Of a DNA stretch of 64,000 nucleotides, positions 25,255 through 34,923 are shown in pieces. The translations under genes and the position numbers were made by a program. Below the pieces are notes generated by a model. It worked only from the letters and a program-made list of their open reading frames with translations. It ran no database searches and was not told where the DNA came from. The DNA comes from Exiguobacterium aurantiacum (GTDB lineage: Bacteria > Bacillota > Bacilli > Exiguobacteriales > Exiguobacteriaceae). Location of the stretch: NCBI RefSeq assembly GCF_024362205.1, contig NZ_CP101462.1:1020501-1084500 (forward strand). The letters run 5' to 3'. Numbering within the stretch: position 1 is the first letter of the stretch; every line of letters begins with the position of its first letter.

Positions 25255-26253
25255 ATGAAAATCGGAATCATCGGTACGGGCGGGATTGCCAAGACCGCCC
25301 ACATCCCGCAATACATCGCAGCAGGCGCAGACGTCGTCGCCGTTATGAATCGGACACGCGAACGCGGGGAGGCGGTGGCGAAGCAGTTCGGAATCGAACG
25401 GGTGTACGACACGGTCGAGGAGATGCTCGCCGAAGAGACACTCGATGCGGTCAGCATCTGTACACCGAACGCCTTACATAAACAACAAGTCATTGCCGCA
25501 CTCGAGGCCGGCTGTCACGTCCTCTGCGAGAAACCGCCGGCCATCTCGGCTTACGAGGCGAACGAGATGTTAGAAGCGGCTAAGAAAGCCGAGCGAACAC
25601 TGCATTATGGATTCCACTACCGGCATCGGTCCGACACACAACTATTGAAACGGATGATCGATGCCGGCGAACTCGGTCACGTCTATGCGGCGACCGCGCT
25701 CGCTCTCCGCCGTCGCGGCATACCGGGGTGGGGCGTGTTCACGGATAAGGAACTGCAAGGCGGCGGCGCTTTGCTCGACATCGGGGTACACATGCTCGAC
25801 TTGGCGCTCTATTTGATGGACTATCCGAAACCGGTCGACGTGGTCGGTCACGTCGGTCAATATCTTGGAACACGGCCTGGTGTCGGTCTGATGGGCGACT
25901 GGGACGCGGACGGGTTCTCGGTCGAAGACACGGCCCGGGCGATGGTCACGTTCGACAACGGGGCCTCCTTGATCTTAGATGCGAGTTTCATGGCCAACAT
26001 CGAGGCGGCGGACACGATGCGGGTCGAATTGCGAGGAACGGAGGGCGGGGCGTCGCTGTTCCCACTCGTCATCCATACAGAAGAACACGGCGCGTTGTTC
26101 GATAAATCACCGGCCCATCTCGCGCTCGAAGACCCGTATGCGAGACAGATTCAAACGTTCCTCGAGGCGTGCCGTCAGGAGCCGTCGTACCGGCAAGCCG
26201 AACAGGCGGTGACGCTCCATACGATCATCGACCGTATCTACGCTCAGGGCTGA
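25255..26253 (+). CDS. Gfo/Idh/MocA family NAD(P)-dependent oxidoreductase
   Basis: A 332-residue two-domain dehydrogenase. The N-terminal Rossmann motif is GIIGTGGIAKTAHIP, followed by the family's CEKPPA (EKP lysine near residue 93), and a C-terminal sheet domain with GGGALLDIGVHMLDLAL, whose DIGVH holds the usual catalytic Asp and His. Such enzymes oxidise sugars, inositols or sugar phosphates. AAGGAGTGAGGACC precedes ATG 25255. The frame is open upstream to 25165, but that stretch covers the yugI terminator. The substrate is unknown and no sugar pathway genes are adjacent. Confidence 0.85.
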   Translation: MKIGIIGTGGIAKTAHIPQYIAAGADVVAVMNRTRERGEAVAKQFGIERVYDTVEEMLAEETLDAVSICTPNALHKQQVIAALEAGCHVLCEKPPAISAYEANEMLEAAKKAERTLHYGFHYRHRSDTQLLKRMIDAGELGHVYAATALALRRRGIPGWGVFTDKELQGGGALLDIGVHMLDLALYLMDYPKPVDVVGHVGQYLGTRPGVGLMGDWDADGFSVEDTARAMVTFDNGASLILDASFMANIEAADTMRVELRGTEGGASLFPLVIHTEEHGALFDKSPAHLALEDPYARQIQTFLEACRQEPSYRQAEQAVTLHTIIDRIYAQG

Positions 26254-26321
26254 TTGCTTTTCAATCACAAAAAACAGGGTATATAGTGTAGGTGTTACAT
26301 ATTTTCGAAGGAGGATGAATC

Positions 26322-27485
26322 ATGCACAACTTTGAATACAAGAACCCGACGAAACTCATTTTCGGGACGCATCAGATTGAAAAACTCGCAGGCGAGTTGA
26401 AGGCGCTTGACGCCAAGAAAGTGATGCTCGTCTATGGAGGCGGGAGCATCAAGAAAAATGGGACGTATGATGAAGTCGTGGCGGAACTGAACAACGCCTC
26501 GATCGACTTCGTCGACTTCTCAGGTGTCGAGCCGAACCCGCGCATCGAGACGGTCCGTCGCGCAGTCAAACAAGCACGCGAAGAGAACATCGACGCGTTG
26601 CTCGCGGTCGGCGGCGGCTCGGTCATCGACTGCACGAAATTGATCTCGGCTGCCATCCCGTATGATGGCGACGCATGGGACATCGTGCTCCGCGACCACA
26701 TTCCGACAGAAGCGATCCCGTTCGGTACGGTGCTCACGCTCGCGGCCACCGGTTCTGAGATGAACTCGGGCTCGGTCATCACGAACTGGGAGACACAAGA
26801 GAAGTACGGTTGGGGCCACCCGCTCGTCTATCCGACGTTCTCGATCCTCGACCCGCGTTACACGGTATCGGTACCGAAAGACCAAACGATCTACGGCATC
26901 GTCGACATGATGAGCCATTGCTTCGAGCAGTATTTCCACCCGAACCATGCACCGGTCCAAGAGCGCATGACCGAAGGCGTCTTGAAAGCGGTCGTTGAGT
27001 CGGCACCGAAACTCGTCAATGACTTGGAGAATGTCGACTTGCGCGCCATCATCTTGTTCTCAGGTACGATCGCCTTGAACGGTGTGCTCCAAATGGGCGC
27101 TTCGGGAGACTGGGCGTCACACAATATCGAGCATGCGGTCTCGGCCGTCCATGACATCCCGCACGCAGGCGGACTCGCCATTCTGTTCCCGCGCTGGATG
27201 GAACATGTACTCGACGAAGACAATGCAGCACGTTTCGCCCGCCTAGGCACAGAAGTATTCAACGTTGAACCGGCCGGTAACGACCTCGAGACGGCAAAAC
27301 AGACGATTGCAGCCGTCCGTGCGTTCTTCGATGAACTCGGTGCACCGAGCTCGCTCCGTGACTATGACATCGATGAGTCGACGTTCGACGCCATCCTTGA
27401 TTCGGCGATGAAACGTGGTGCGTTCGGTCGCTTCCGTACGCTCGAACGTGAAGACGTGGCGGCAATTCTTGAACTGAGTAAATAA
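26322..27485 (+). CDS. yugJ: Iron-containing alcohol dehydrogenase, butanol dehydrogenase type
   Basis: A 387-residue member of the iron-dependent alcohol dehydrogenases. The NAD(P)-binding loop [12 protein letters not shown] lies near residues 94-105. Metal ligands are visible as D in [15 protein letters not shown] with its His residues, and in the later [21 protein letters not shown]. It reduces aldehydes to alcohols, and relatives YugJ/BdhA use NADH or NADPH with butyraldehyde-like substrates. AAGGAGG precedes ATG 26322. In B. subtilis yugJ also lies next to yugI and pgi. Confidence 0.9.
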   Translation: MHNFEYKNPTKLIFGTHQIEKLAGELKALDAKKVMLVYGGGSIKKNGTYDEVVAELNNASIDFVDFSGVEPNPRIETVRRAVKQAREENIDALLAVGGGSVIDCTKLISAAIPYDGDAWDIVLRDHIPTEAIPFGTVLTLAATGSEMNSGSVITNWETQEKYGWGHPLVYPTFSILDPRYTVSVPKDQTIYGIVDMMSHCFEQYFHPNHAPVQERMTEGVLKAVVESAPKLVNDLENVDLRAIILFSGTIALNGVLQMGASGDWASHNIEHAVSAVHDIPHAGGLAILFPRWMEHVLDEDNAARFARLGTEVFNVEPAGNDLETAKQTIAAVRAFFDELGAPSSLRDYDIDESTFDAILDSAMKRGAFGRFRTLEREDVAAILELSK

Positions 27486-27591
27486 GGCGATTTAATGCCT
27501 ATTTTGCAATAATGATTGAACGAATCCGACGTTTCCGTTTATGATGGGTCATGTATGGCTCGTCAATGAGCGATTTAAAGGAGGAAATGAC

Positions 27592-28944
27592 ATGTCAACA
27601 GTACGTTTCGATTATTCAAACGCCCTGTCTTTCGTCGGGGAACATGAAGTCGATCAATTGCAAGAAACCGTGAAAGCAATGCATTCGGTCATCCATGACC
27701 GTAGCGGGGCAGGTAGCGATTTTCTTGGGTGGGTCGACCTCCCAACAAATTACGATACGGATGAGTTTGCCCGCATCAAAGCGGCCGCGGAACGAATCCG
27801 TGAGAACTCGGACGTCCTCGTCGTCGTCGGGATCGGTGGATCATACCTCGGCGCACGCGCGGCCATCGAGATGCTCCAACATTCATTCTTCAACGTATTG
27901 TCTAAAGAAGAGCGTAACGCGCCACAAGTCTTCTTCGCCGGTCACAACATCTCGTCAACTTATTTGACGGAGTTGCTCCAGGTGCTCGAAGGCAAAGACG
28001 TCTCAGTCAACGTCATCTCGAAATCGGGAACGACGACAGAACCGGCGATCGCGTTCCGTGTCCTCAAACAGTTCATGGAAGACAAGTACGGTCAAGATGG
28101 CGCTCGTGAGCGCATTTATGCGACGACAGACCGTGCCCGTGGCGCCTTGAAGACGCTCGCGGATGCGGAAGGCTACGAAACGTTCGTTATCCCGGATGAC
28201 GTCGGCGGCCGCTTCTCGGTCCTCACACCGGTCGGACTCCTTCCAATCGCGGCGGCAGGGATCGATATCGACGCCCTCATGGAAGGTGCACGCGACGCAC
28301 AAAACGCGTACTCGTCACCAGAACTCTCTGAGAACGAGGCGTACCAATATGCGGTCGTCCGTAACGCCTTGTATGCGAAAGGCAAGTCGATCGAGTTGCT
28401 CGTCAACTACGAACCGGCCCTTCACTACGTATCAGAGTGGTGGAAACAGCTTTACGGCGAGTCAGAAGGAAAAGACAACAAAGGGATTTTCCCGGCGGCA
28501 GTCGACTTCTCGACCGATCTCCACTCGATGGGGCAATACATCCAGGAAGGTCGTCGTGACTTGTTCGAGACGGTCATCCGTGTCACGAACGTCCGTCACG
28601 CGATGAACGTGCCAGAAGATGCGCAAGACCTCGACGGCTTGAACTTCCTCGCCGGCGAAACGATTCAATTCGTGAACGACAAGGCAGCTGAAGGAACACT
28701 CCTCGCCCACACGGACGGAGAAGTTCCGAACCTCGTCGTCGAATTGCCGGAGATGACGCCGTACCACCTCGGTTACTTGTTCTACTTCTTCGAGAAGGCG
28801 TGCGCGATGAGCGGATACATTCTCGGAGTGAACCCGTTCAACCAACCAGGTGTGGAGGCGTATAAAGCGAACATGTTCGCGTTGCTTGGAAAACCAGGTT
28901 ACGAAGAGCAAAAAGCTGAGCTTGAAAAGCGTTTGAACCAGTAA
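27592..28944 (+). CDS. pgi: Glucose-6-phosphate isomerase
   Basis: A 450-residue cytosolic isomerase that interconverts glucose 6-phosphate and fructose 6-phosphate. The phosphate-binding [11 protein letters not shown] and [14 protein letters not shown] are present, with the PGI signature [14 protein letters not shown] and the catalytic Glu in [10 protein letters not shown]. The length is that of the short Firmicute form. AAAGGAGG precedes ATG 27592; the frame is open to 27541 but the extension has no family match. It links the PTS glucose uptake genes to glycolysis. A strong terminator follows. Confidence 0.96.
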   Translation: MSTVRFDYSNALSFVGEHEVDQLQETVKAMHSVIHDRSGAGSDFLGWVDLPTNYDTDEFARIKAAAERIRENSDVLVVVGIGGSYLGARAAIEMLQHSFFNVLSKEERNAPQVFFAGHNISSTYLTELLQVLEGKDVSVNVISKSGTTTEPAIAFRVLKQFMEDKYGQDGARERIYATTDRARGALKTLADAEGYETFVIPDDVGGRFSVLTPVGLLPIAAAGIDIDALMEGARDAQNAYSSPELSENEAYQYAVVRNALYAKGKSIELLVNYEPALHYVSEWWKQLYGESEGKDNKGIFPAAVDFSTDLHSMGQYIQEGRRDLFETVIRVTNVRHAMNVPEDAQDLDGLNFLAGETIQFVNDKAAEGTLLAHTDGEVPNLVVELPEMTPYHLGYLFYFFEKACAMSGYILGVNPFNQPGVEAYKANMFALLGKPGYEEQKAELEKRLNQ

Positions 28945-28951
28945 TTTCGAG

Positions 28952-28981
28952 TAGGTCCGCTCCGGCGGGCCTATTTTTTTG
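28952..28981 (+). terminator. Terminator of pgi
   Basis: TAGG-T-CCGC and GCGG-G-CCTA form a stem around TCCG, followed by seven Ts. Confidence 0.88.
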
Positions 28982-29042
28982 TTTGAAACTGGGGGAAGAC
29001 AAGGTAAAGTGAGAGTAGACAGGGGAAAGAAAGGGATGGACT

Positions 29043-29516
29043 ATGTTGACATTCACGGACTACTATCACAATAAAGTCGAGTTGAGCTTCGCGCACTATC
29101 CATTTTCGGATACGCCGCTCCACGTCTGGGTCGTCGCCCGATATGAGAATCAATGGGTGCTGACGAAGCATAAACAACGCGGGCTCGAGTTCCCGGGTGG
29201 AAAAGTCGAGCCTGGCGAACACGAGGATGACGCCGCGATTCGGGAAGTATATGAAGAGACGGGTGGTGTCGTGAAGACGCTGCATTATCTCGGCCAGTAT
29301 CGCGTGCTCGGACGCGGGGACACGGTCATCAAAAATATTTATTTTGCTGAGATTGAACGCTTTGACGATCATCCGGCGGTCGACGAGACCGATGGCGCTG
29401 TCCTGATGAAGGAACTGCCGACAAATCTGCTCCGGAACAACCGGTACAGTTTCATGATGAAGGACCGGGTGCTACCGGAAACGATGAAGGTGCTCCATGA
29501 AAAACGATTGGTTTGA
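29043..29516 (+). CDS. ytkD: NUDIX hydrolase YtkD-like
   Basis: A 157-residue NUDIX enzyme. The Nudix box is read as GGKVEPGEHEDDAAIREVYEETGG in positions about 56-79 (G-x5-E-x7-REVxEExG), with both metal-binding glutamates. YtkD of B. subtilis cleans 8-oxo-dGTP and can also act on RNA 5' ends; the role here is by homology. AGAAAGGGATG precedes ATG 29043. It overlaps the next gene by 20 bases. ytkD lies near pckA and metK in B. subtilis as well. Confidence 0.85.
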   Translation: MLTFTDYYHNKVELSFAHYPFSDTPLHVWVVARYENQWVLTKHKQRGLEFPGGKVEPGEHEDDAAIREVYEETGGVVKTLHYLGQYRVLGRGDTVIKNIYFAEIERFDDHPAVDETDGAVLMKELPTNLLRNNRYSFMMKDRVLPETMKVLHEKRLV

Positions 29517-30258
29517 CCGGCTCGAGGTCCTTCCGCCGTACGCCGGCTATGCGGTCCACCGCGGCTGGTACGCAACGCGTGACGGTGAGGACGTCGTCGC
29601 CTATACAATTACACCGAAGCGGCCGAACGGGCACGTCCTGTTTTATTTGCGCGGTGGGACCGGACGCATCGGGGACGTGCGCTTGCCCCGGTTGATGCAG
29701 TTCGCGGCCAAAGGTTTTCATGTCGTGGCTCCCGTCTATCGGGGGAATCACGGGGGAAGCGGGAAAGAGGACTTCGGCGGGGCGGACTTAGAAGACGTCT
29801 TGTCCCTCTATGATCGCGTCAGTCGAACGGATCAGTTGATCCATGCGCTCGGATTCTCGCGCGGGGGCATGATGGCGTTGTCGCTCGCTGCGGAGCGGCC
29901 GCTCACGTCCGTGACGTCATGGGCGGGTGTCACCAATCTCGAGTGGACGTATGAAGAACAGCGCTCGATGCGGAAGATGTTGCGCCGCATGACCGGGGGT
30001 GACCCGGAAGCGGCGCGGGAGGCTTACGTGGAGCGCTCACCCCTTTACAAGGACTGGGAAGCCCCGACGTTATTGATTCACGGGACCGATGATGAGCAAG
30101 TGCGGCTCCGTCATGCAACGGCCGTGGCCGAACGGATGGGGGAGCGGGCCGAACTTTGGGTCGTCCCGTTCGCCCATCAACTCCCGTTCTGGGAAAAATG
30201 GAAGACGACCGATGAGGCGATGGACTGGATGTTGTCCGTCGCACAAAAAAATGACTAG
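29497..30258 (+). CDS. ytmA: Alpha/beta hydrolase, YtmA-like
   Basis: A 253-residue serine hydrolase of the prolyl-oligopeptidase type fold without the propeller. The nucleophile elbow is GFSRGG (Ser near residue 124), with an Asp in HGTDDEQVR and His in VPFAHQLPFW completing a triad. The substrate is unknown; size and position beside ytkD and pckA resemble YtmA. It starts inside the end of ytkD, which suggests coupled translation, and ends in a terminator shared with pckA. Confidence 0.8.
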   Translation: MKNDWFDRLEVLPPYAGYAVHRGWYATRDGEDVVAYTITPKRPNGHVLFYLRGGTGRIGDVRLPRLMQFAAKGFHVVAPVYRGNHGGSGKEDFGGADLEDVLSLYDRVSRTDQLIHALGFSRGGMMALSLAAERPLTSVTSWAGVTNLEWTYEEQRSMRKMLRRMTGGDPEAAREAYVERSPLYKDWEAPTLLIHGTDDEQVRLRHATAVAERMGERAELWVVPFAHQLPFWEKWKTTDEAMDWMLSVAQKND

Positions 30259-30284
30259 TGCCAACAGGCACTAGTCATTTTTAT
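30246..30284. terminator. Bidirectional terminator between the hydrolase gene and pckA
   Basis: AAAAATGACTAGTGCC and GGCACTAGTCATTTTT pair perfectly around AACA. Confidence 0.9.
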
Positions 30285-31855
30285 TAAACGATAATCGGGC
30301 CGGCCGCGACGACCGCCTCACTCGCTTTCGTGAATCGTTTGAAGTTGTCTTGGAACTTCCGGGCGAGCGCTTCCGCCTCGGCGTCGTAGCGGGCCCCGTC
30401 TTTCCATGTGCCCCGTGGGTTGAGCACGTCGTCCGGCACGCCATCGATGTGGCGTGGGATCTCGACGTTGAAGATATCATGGCGCGTCGTCTCGACGTCA
30501 CGCAGTTTTCCGTTGACGGCCGCGTTTACCATCGCCCGTGTGTAGGCGAGCTTCATCCGTGATCCTTCGCCGTATGCGCCGCCGGTCCAACCCGTATTGA
30601 CGAGATAGACGTCGACGTCATGTTTCTCGATCAACGTGCCGAGCATGTCGGCGTAGCGCTCCGGTGCGAGCGGCAAGAACGGTGAACCGAAGCACGTCGA
30701 GAAGGTCGCTTGTGGTTCAGTGACACCGCGTTCCGTGCCGGCGAGCTTCGACGTGTAGCCTGACAAGAAGTGATACATCGCCTGCTCCTTCGTCAATTTG
30801 CTGATCGGAGGCAACACCCCGTACGCGTCAGCCGTCAAGAAGACGATCGTGTTCGGATGTCCCGCCCGTGACGGGAGCATCGCGTTATCGATGAATTGAA
30901 TCGGATAGGCGGCCCGTGTGTTCTCGGTGAGCGAGATGTTTTTATAGTCCGGTGCGCGCGAGTCGTCCAAAACGACGTTCTCAATCAACGAACCGAACCG
31001 GATGGCGTCATAGATTTGCGGTTCGTTCTCACGCGACAAATTGATCGTCTTCGCGTAGCAACCGCCCTCAATGTTGAAGACACCGTCTGGAGACCAGCCG
31101 TGCTCGTCGTCACCAATCAAATGACGCTCCGTGTCGGCCGATAGCGTCGTCTTCCCGGTACCCGATAATCCGAAGAAAAGGGCCGTCTCGCCGGCGTCCG
31201 ATACGTTCGCCGAGCAGTGCATCGATAGGACGTGCTGTTCCGGTAACAAGAAGTTCATGACCGAGAAGATCGATTTTTTAATTTCGCCGCCGTATTCTGT
31301 TCCCCCGATCAGAATGGTCCGTTTGGCGAATGAGACGAGAATGAACGTCTCTGAGTTCGTGCCGTCGACTGCCGGGTCGGCCTTATAGCTCGGTGCATAG
31401 ATGACCGTGAACGGATCAAAGGCACCTTTCGTCGGCCACTCGCGCAAGAATAACTGTTTGGCAAACAAGTTGTGCCACGCATATTCTGTGATGGCCCGCA
31501 CCGGAAGCGTATAATGCTCGTCTGCCCCAGCAGACGCCTCGAGATAGTAAAGTTTGTCTTTCGTCTCGAGATGCGTGAGCACTTTATCGAGCAGTGCCGT
31601 GAACTTTTCTTCTGCGATCGGTTGGTTGACCGGACCCCAGTCTACTAAATGATTGCTGACTTCATCTTGCACGACGAATTTGTCTTTCGGTGACCGTCCT
31701 GTGAATTTACCTGTACTGACCGATAAAGCCCCGTCTTTCGTCAGTACGCCTTCCCCGTTGCGAATGGCTTCTTCCACCAATTCTGGAACTGTTAAGTTCC
31801 GCATCATGTCGGCACCTTTAATTAATTCTTCGATTTTCAGGAGCGTTGTCGCCAT
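30284..31855 (-). CDS. pckA: ATP-dependent phosphoenolpyruvate carboxykinase
   Basis: The 523-residue enzyme converts oxaloacetate and ATP to PEP, the entry to gluconeogenesis. The kinase-1a loop [13 protein letters not shown], the metal/nucleotide kinase-2 segment with IGDDEHGW, and RSPKDKF near the N-terminus are all intact. ATG 31855 is preceded by AGGTGGG; an in-frame GTG at 31867 overlaps that site. The promoter at 31932-31960 and a cre-like site at 31978-31993 upstream suggest repression when glucose is plentiful, opposite to the ptsG genes in this window (inference). Confidence 0.96.
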   Translation of the reverse strand: MATTLLKIEELIKGADMMRNLTVPELVEEAIRNGEGVLTKDGALSVSTGKFTGRSPKDKFVVQDEVSNHLVDWGPVNQPIAEEKFTALLDKVLTHLETKDKLYYLEASAGADEHYTLPVRAITEYAWHNLFAKQLFLREWPTKGAFDPFTVIYAPSYKADPAVDGTNSETFILVSFAKRTILIGGTEYGGEIKKSIFSVMNFLLPEQHVLSMHCSANVSDAGETALFFGLSGTGKTTLSADTERHLIGDDEHGWSPDGVFNIEGGCYAKTINLSRENEPQIYDAIRFGSLIENVVLDDSRAPDYKNISLTENTRAAYPIQFIDNAMLPSRAGHPNTIVFLTADAYGVLPPISKLTKEQAMYHFLSGYTSKLAGTERGVTEPQATFSTCFGSPFLPLAPERYADMLGTLIEKHDVDVYLVNTGWTGGAYGEGSRMKLAYTRAMVNAAVNGKLRDVETTRHDIFNVEIPRHIDGVPDDVLNPRGTWKDGARYDAEAEALARKFQDNFKRFTKASEAVVAAGPIIV

Positions 31856-31931
31856 CCTGAATCCCACCTTTCCCCTAAATAGATGTGGATGAAATCCGCA
31901 TACTTCCGCGTGTTATTAGTATGACGTTTTT

Positions 31932-31960
31932 ATTATATGTGACATACTAATCAAAAACAA
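31932..31960 (-). promoter_or_regulatory. Promoter of pckA
   Basis: On the minus strand TTGTTT (31955-31960) and TATAAT (31932-31937) are 17 bases apart. The untranslated leader would be about 70 bases. Confidence 0.65.
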
Positions 31961-31977
31961 GCCTTTTTTACCCTTTA

Positions 31978-31993
31978 AAGTAAGCGCTTTCTT
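31978..31993. promoter_or_regulatory. Catabolite-responsive element (cre) near pckA
   Basis: AAGTAAGCGCTTTCTT fits the CcpA pattern WTGNAANCGNWNNCWW with one mismatch on either strand and has the core AAGCGCTTT. It lies about 18 bases upstream of the pckA -35. Confidence 0.5.
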
Positions 31994-32066
31994 ACACTGT
32001 CATTCTAACATATTCTGTACCAGGTCATAGTACAAAAACCAAAACCGTCAAAAAAATGTTTGATAT

Positions 32067-32097
32067 TTCACAAACATAACTATTGGATGTTTGTGAA
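32067..32097. repeat. Strong inverted repeat between pckA and metK
   Basis: TTCACAAACAT (32067-32077) and its exact inverse ATGTTTGTGAA (32087-32097) bracket nine bases. No T run follows. It lies 27 bases upstream of the metK -35 and 110 bases upstream of the pckA promoter. Possibly an operator. Confidence 0.7.
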
Positions 32098-32123
32098 AAG
32101 TTTGACGAATTCGGTCGATACGC

Positions 32124-32152
32124 TTGACAGAACGGGGTGTCATTTATATGAT
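32124..32152 (+). promoter_or_regulatory. Consensus promoter of the SAM riboswitch-metK unit
   Basis: A perfect TTGACA (32124-32129) and TATGAT (32147-32152) are 17 bases apart, with the riboswitch starting close after. Confidence 0.8.
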
Positions 32153-32167
32153 GGTCTTCGTAACGGA

Positions 32168-32343
32168 TACTCTTATTCTGAGCGGTGGAGGGAACAAGGC
32201 CCTACGAAGCCCAGCAACCGTCCGATTTGTCATTGTTATTCGGAAAAGGTGCTATCCTGAAGCGAAGCGCAAGCTTCGAACGATAAGAGGGTAAGGAAGA
32301 ACGATTCAACCTTTCCCATTGAACATGGCGAGAGGTTTTTTTC
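32168..32343 (+). ncRNA. SAM-I (S-box) riboswitch with terminator
   Basis: The S-box core is clear: CTCTTAT (32170-32176) pairs with ATAAGAG (32283-32289) to form P1. GAGGGAACAAGGCCC, then AGCCCAGCAACC, and later AAGGTGCTA are the conserved joining regions that bind S-adenosylmethionine and form the pseudoknot and kink-turn. The expression platform is AACCT...AGGTT with inner CCAT/ATGG (32308-32336), then seven Ts. High SAM should terminate transcription ahead of metK. Confidence 0.95.
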
Positions 32344-32419
32344 ATTACCGTCCCAAAGCAACGCGTAAGGGGAACGAGTACCGTCCACACATCACCCTTA
32401 TTATAGGAGGTTTTTCGAA

Positions 32420-33628
32420 ATGGCAAACTTGAACCGTCGACTTTTCACTTCGGAGTCCGTCACGGAAGGACATCCGGATAAAATTTGTGACCAAATCTCA
32501 GATGCGATTTTGGATGCAATTTTAGCTGAAGATCCAAACGCCCGCGTTGCGGCTGAGACATCTGTCACAACAGGTCTCGTGCTCGTAGCAGGTGAAATCA
32601 CAACATCAACTTACGTGGATATCCCGAAAGTTGTTCGTGAAACAGTTCGTGAGATCGGCTACACACGCGCGAAATATGGTTTTGATGCAGAGACTTGTGC
32701 GGTCCTCACATCGATCGATGAGCAATCAGTAGACATCGCCCAAGGTGTCGACCAAGCGCTCGAAGCTCGTGAAGGACAAATGACTGAAGAAGAAATCGAT
32801 GCGATCGGTGCTGGTGACCAAGGTCTCATGTTCGGTTACGCAACAAAAGAGACACCTGAACTCATGCCGCTCCCGATTTCACTCGCTCACAAATTGTCAC
32901 GTCGTTTGGCAGAAGTTCGTAAGAACGGCACGCTCGCTTACCTTCGTCCAGACGGTAAGACGCAAGTAACGGTCGAATACGATGAAGCGAACAACCCAGT
33001 TCGCATCGACACAATCGTCATCTCGACACAACACGCGGAAGACATCACGCTCGAGCAAATCCAAGCTGATTTGAAAGAGCACGTCATCGATGCGGTCATC
33101 CCGTCTGAACTCATCGACGCGGACACGAAATACTTCATCAACCCGACGGGCCGCTTCGTTATCGGTGGACCACAAGGGGATGCAGGCCTTACAGGACGTA
33201 AAATCATCGTCGATACGTACGGTGGTTACGCTCGCCACGGCGGCGGCGCGTTCTCAGGTAAAGATCCAACCAAAGTTGACCGTTCAGCGGCGTACGCGGC
33301 TCGTTACGTAGCGAAAAACCTCGTTGCAGCGGGACTTGCTGACAAAGCAGAAGTTCAACTCGCTTACGCGATCGGCGTTGCCCACCCGGTATCGATTGCG
33401 GTCGATACGTTCGGCACTGGCAAATTGAGCGAGACTGAGCTCGTCGAACTCATTCGTGAGAACTTCGACCTCCGTCCGGCCGGCATCATCAAGATGCTCG
33501 ACCTTCGCCGTCCAATCTACAAGCAGACAGCAGCTTACGGCCACTTCGGTCGTACAGACGTTGAACTCCCATGGGAGCAAACGGACAAAGCGGCAGTGCT
33601 TGAAGAAGGCGCGAAACGCTTCGTATAA
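32420..33628 (+). CDS. metK: S-adenosylmethionine synthase
   Basis: The 402-residue enzyme makes SAM from methionine and ATP. The N-terminal [23 protein letters not shown] segment (HPDK ATP-site histidine near residue 17), [12 protein letters not shown], and [16 protein letters not shown] are the three family signatures. ATAGGAGG precedes ATG 32420. It is under direct feedback from the SAM-I riboswitch immediately upstream. It ends in a terminator shared with the convergent ytxH gene. In B. subtilis metK and pckA are also divergent neighbours. Confidence 0.97.
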   Translation: MANLNRRLFTSESVTEGHPDKICDQISDAILDAILAEDPNARVAAETSVTTGLVLVAGEITTSTYVDIPKVVRETVREIGYTRAKYGFDAETCAVLTSIDEQSVDIAQGVDQALEAREGQMTEEEIDAIGAGDQGLMFGYATKETPELMPLPISLAHKLSRRLAEVRKNGTLAYLRPDGKTQVTVEYDEANNPVRIDTIVISTQHAEDITLEQIQADLKEHVIDAVIPSELIDADTKYFINPTGRFVIGGPQGDAGLTGRKIIVDTYGGYARHGGGAFSGKDPTKVDRSAAYAARYVAKNLVAAGLADKAEVQLAYAIGVAHPVSIAVDTFGTGKLSETELVELIRENFDLRPAGIIKMLDLRRPIYKQTAAYGHFGRTDVELPWEQTDKAAVLEEGAKRFV

Positions 33629-33634
33629 AACAGT

Positions 33635-33670
33635 AAAAACGACCTTTCTCAGCGAAAGGTCGTTTTTTAT
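33635..33670. terminator. Bidirectional terminator between metK and ytxH
   Basis: AAACGACCTTTC and GAAAGGTCGTTT form a 12-bp stem around TCAGC, with A and T runs on both sides. Confidence 0.9.
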
Positions 33671-34198
33671 TTAGGCTTGTGTTTTGTTGTCGTTCGATGA
33701 TTCGTTCTTGCTTGATGACGTGTCAGACGAGTTTTCTTGACCGAGCGCCGTATCTTTCGCTTCGACGACTTTTTCACCGATATTTTGTAAGTCTGATTTC
33801 GCTTCTTGCGCCGTGCCGACGACTTTATTCACGTCTTCTTTGACCGTATCGACTTCACCAGCGACTTTCTCGTATACGTTTTGAACGTCAGTCGCAACTT
33901 CTTGGATGATTCCAGAAGCCGATTTCACTTGGTCAATGACTTGTGAGGCCTTTCCGGCCGGATCTTGTTTGACCGTATCGACGAGGCCGCCGACCGACGA
34001 TTTCGCGGTCGAAAGCGACTGTTTCGTGTTCTCGCGGTTGGATGTACTAAGTAAAGCGAGCAGACCGCCGACAAGGGCACCGAGCAGCATCCCCGTCACG
34101 ACGGTGATTTTAGGGCCACCTGCATTCGATTGGTCAAACTGACGATTTGGATGATTGGCTTGCTCTACTTTTGGATCGTGTTGTAGTTTCGGTTCCAT
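33671..34198 (-). CDS. ytxH: YtxH family stress protein
   Basis: A 175-residue protein. After a polar N-terminus of about 30 residues there is one glycine-rich membrane segment (VVTGMLLGALVGGLLALL, about 33-50), the core of the YtxH family. The rest is a charged helical, LEA-like stretch with many VKQD/VDTVKED-type heptads and a Ser/Asn/Lys tail. YtxH proteins of B. subtilis are general-stress proteins of unknown mechanism. AAAAAGGAG precedes ATG 34198. A sigma-B-like promoter lies at 34237-34262, consistent with stress control. Confidence 0.85.
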   Translation of the reverse strand: MEPKLQHDPKVEQANHPNRQFDQSNAGGPKITVVTGMLLGALVGGLLALLSTSNRENTKQSLSTAKSSVGGLVDTVKQDPAGKASQVIDQVKSASGIIQEVATDVQNVYEKVAGEVDTVKEDVNKVVGTAQEAKSDLQNIGEKVVEAKDTALGQENSSDTSSSKNESSNDNKTQA

Positions 34199-34236
34199 AG
34201 TAACACTCCTTTTTGTAAGTTGGCATTGATACTCTT

Positions 34237-34262
34237 ATACCCGAGTCAAAATGGAAAATAAC
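34237..34262 (-). promoter_or_regulatory. Sigma-B-like promoter of ytxH
   Basis: On the minus strand GTTATT (34257-34262) and a perfect GGGTAT (34237-34242) are 14 bases apart. The -10 and spacing match sigma-B; the -35 is weak. ytxH is sigma-B dependent in B. subtilis. Confidence 0.55.
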
Positions 34263-34362
34263 GTCTTCCTTCATTTCGACATCAAAAAGTAATGAGCGGG
34301 CAGGATATTTTTTTGTTGATGGGGAATGATACTACTAGATTGGCCAAAAGGGGGATGCCGTT

Positions 34363-34833
34363 ATGAAGATCAGGGAAGCCGTACCAGAAGATGCCGCCAC
34401 CATCCGCGACATTGCGCTCGCGACGGTCAGTGAACAAGATGAGGTTCGTTCAAAAGTGATGGAACGGGCTTATCAGCAAGAAGAGATTGTCCGCGCCATC
34501 AGTTCAAGCGAGGAAGCGAAAGAGCAGTTGTTCATTGTCGGTGAAGCCGAAGGCGACGTCATCGGGTTCTATCATGCGATCGACCGCGGGGACACGTGGG
34601 AAGTGCTACGACTCTATCTTCATCCGGCCCATCACCGACAAGGTCTCGGAACGGTCCTACTGACGCATCTGCGCGAACGTAAAGTTCAACCGATCGAACT
34701 GTACGTCGAAAGCTCGAACGAGCAGGCGATCGCCTTTTTAAATCATGAGGCGTTCATCGAGTTAAATCGGATTCAAGAGGAAGTGTACGATCAACCGATG
34801 GAACTGATTCATTTACGCTATGACCCGAGCTAA
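34363..34833 (+). CDS. GNAT family N-acetyltransferase
   Basis: A 156-residue GNAT protein. The acetyl-CoA pyrophosphate loop is HHRQGLGTVLLTHL (R/Q-x-x-G-x-G/A, about residues 90-103), preceded by the LRLYLHPA strand and followed by ELYVESSNEQAIAFLNHEAF, the usual C-terminal GNAT layout. Substrate unknown. AAAAGGGGGATG precedes ATG 34363. Single gene with its own terminator. Confidence 0.85.
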   Translation: MKIREAVPEDAATIRDIALATVSEQDEVRSKVMERAYQQEEIVRAISSSEEAKEQLFIVGEAEGDVIGFYHAIDRGDTWEVLRLYLHPAHHRQGLGTVLLTHLRERKVQPIELYVESSNEQAIAFLNHEAFIELNRIQEEVYDQPMELIHLRYDPS

Positions 34834-34855
34834 GACCCTAGACGGATTTTCTGAC

Positions 34856-34884
34856 AAACATCAGTCTCGGCTGATGTTTTTTGT
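34856..34884 (+). terminator. Terminator of the acetyltransferase gene
   Basis: AAACATCAG and CTGATGTTT pair around TCTCGG, followed by TTTGTT. Confidence 0.8.
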
Positions 34885-34923
34885 TAGTATAAAAATATGG
34901 ACATAATAAAATGAGGTGACAGC

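Noticed and set aside
32067-32097. Inverted repeat read as a Rex operator
   Set aside because: Rex sites read TTGTGAA then TTCACAA; here the arms are in the reverse order with a nine-base centre.
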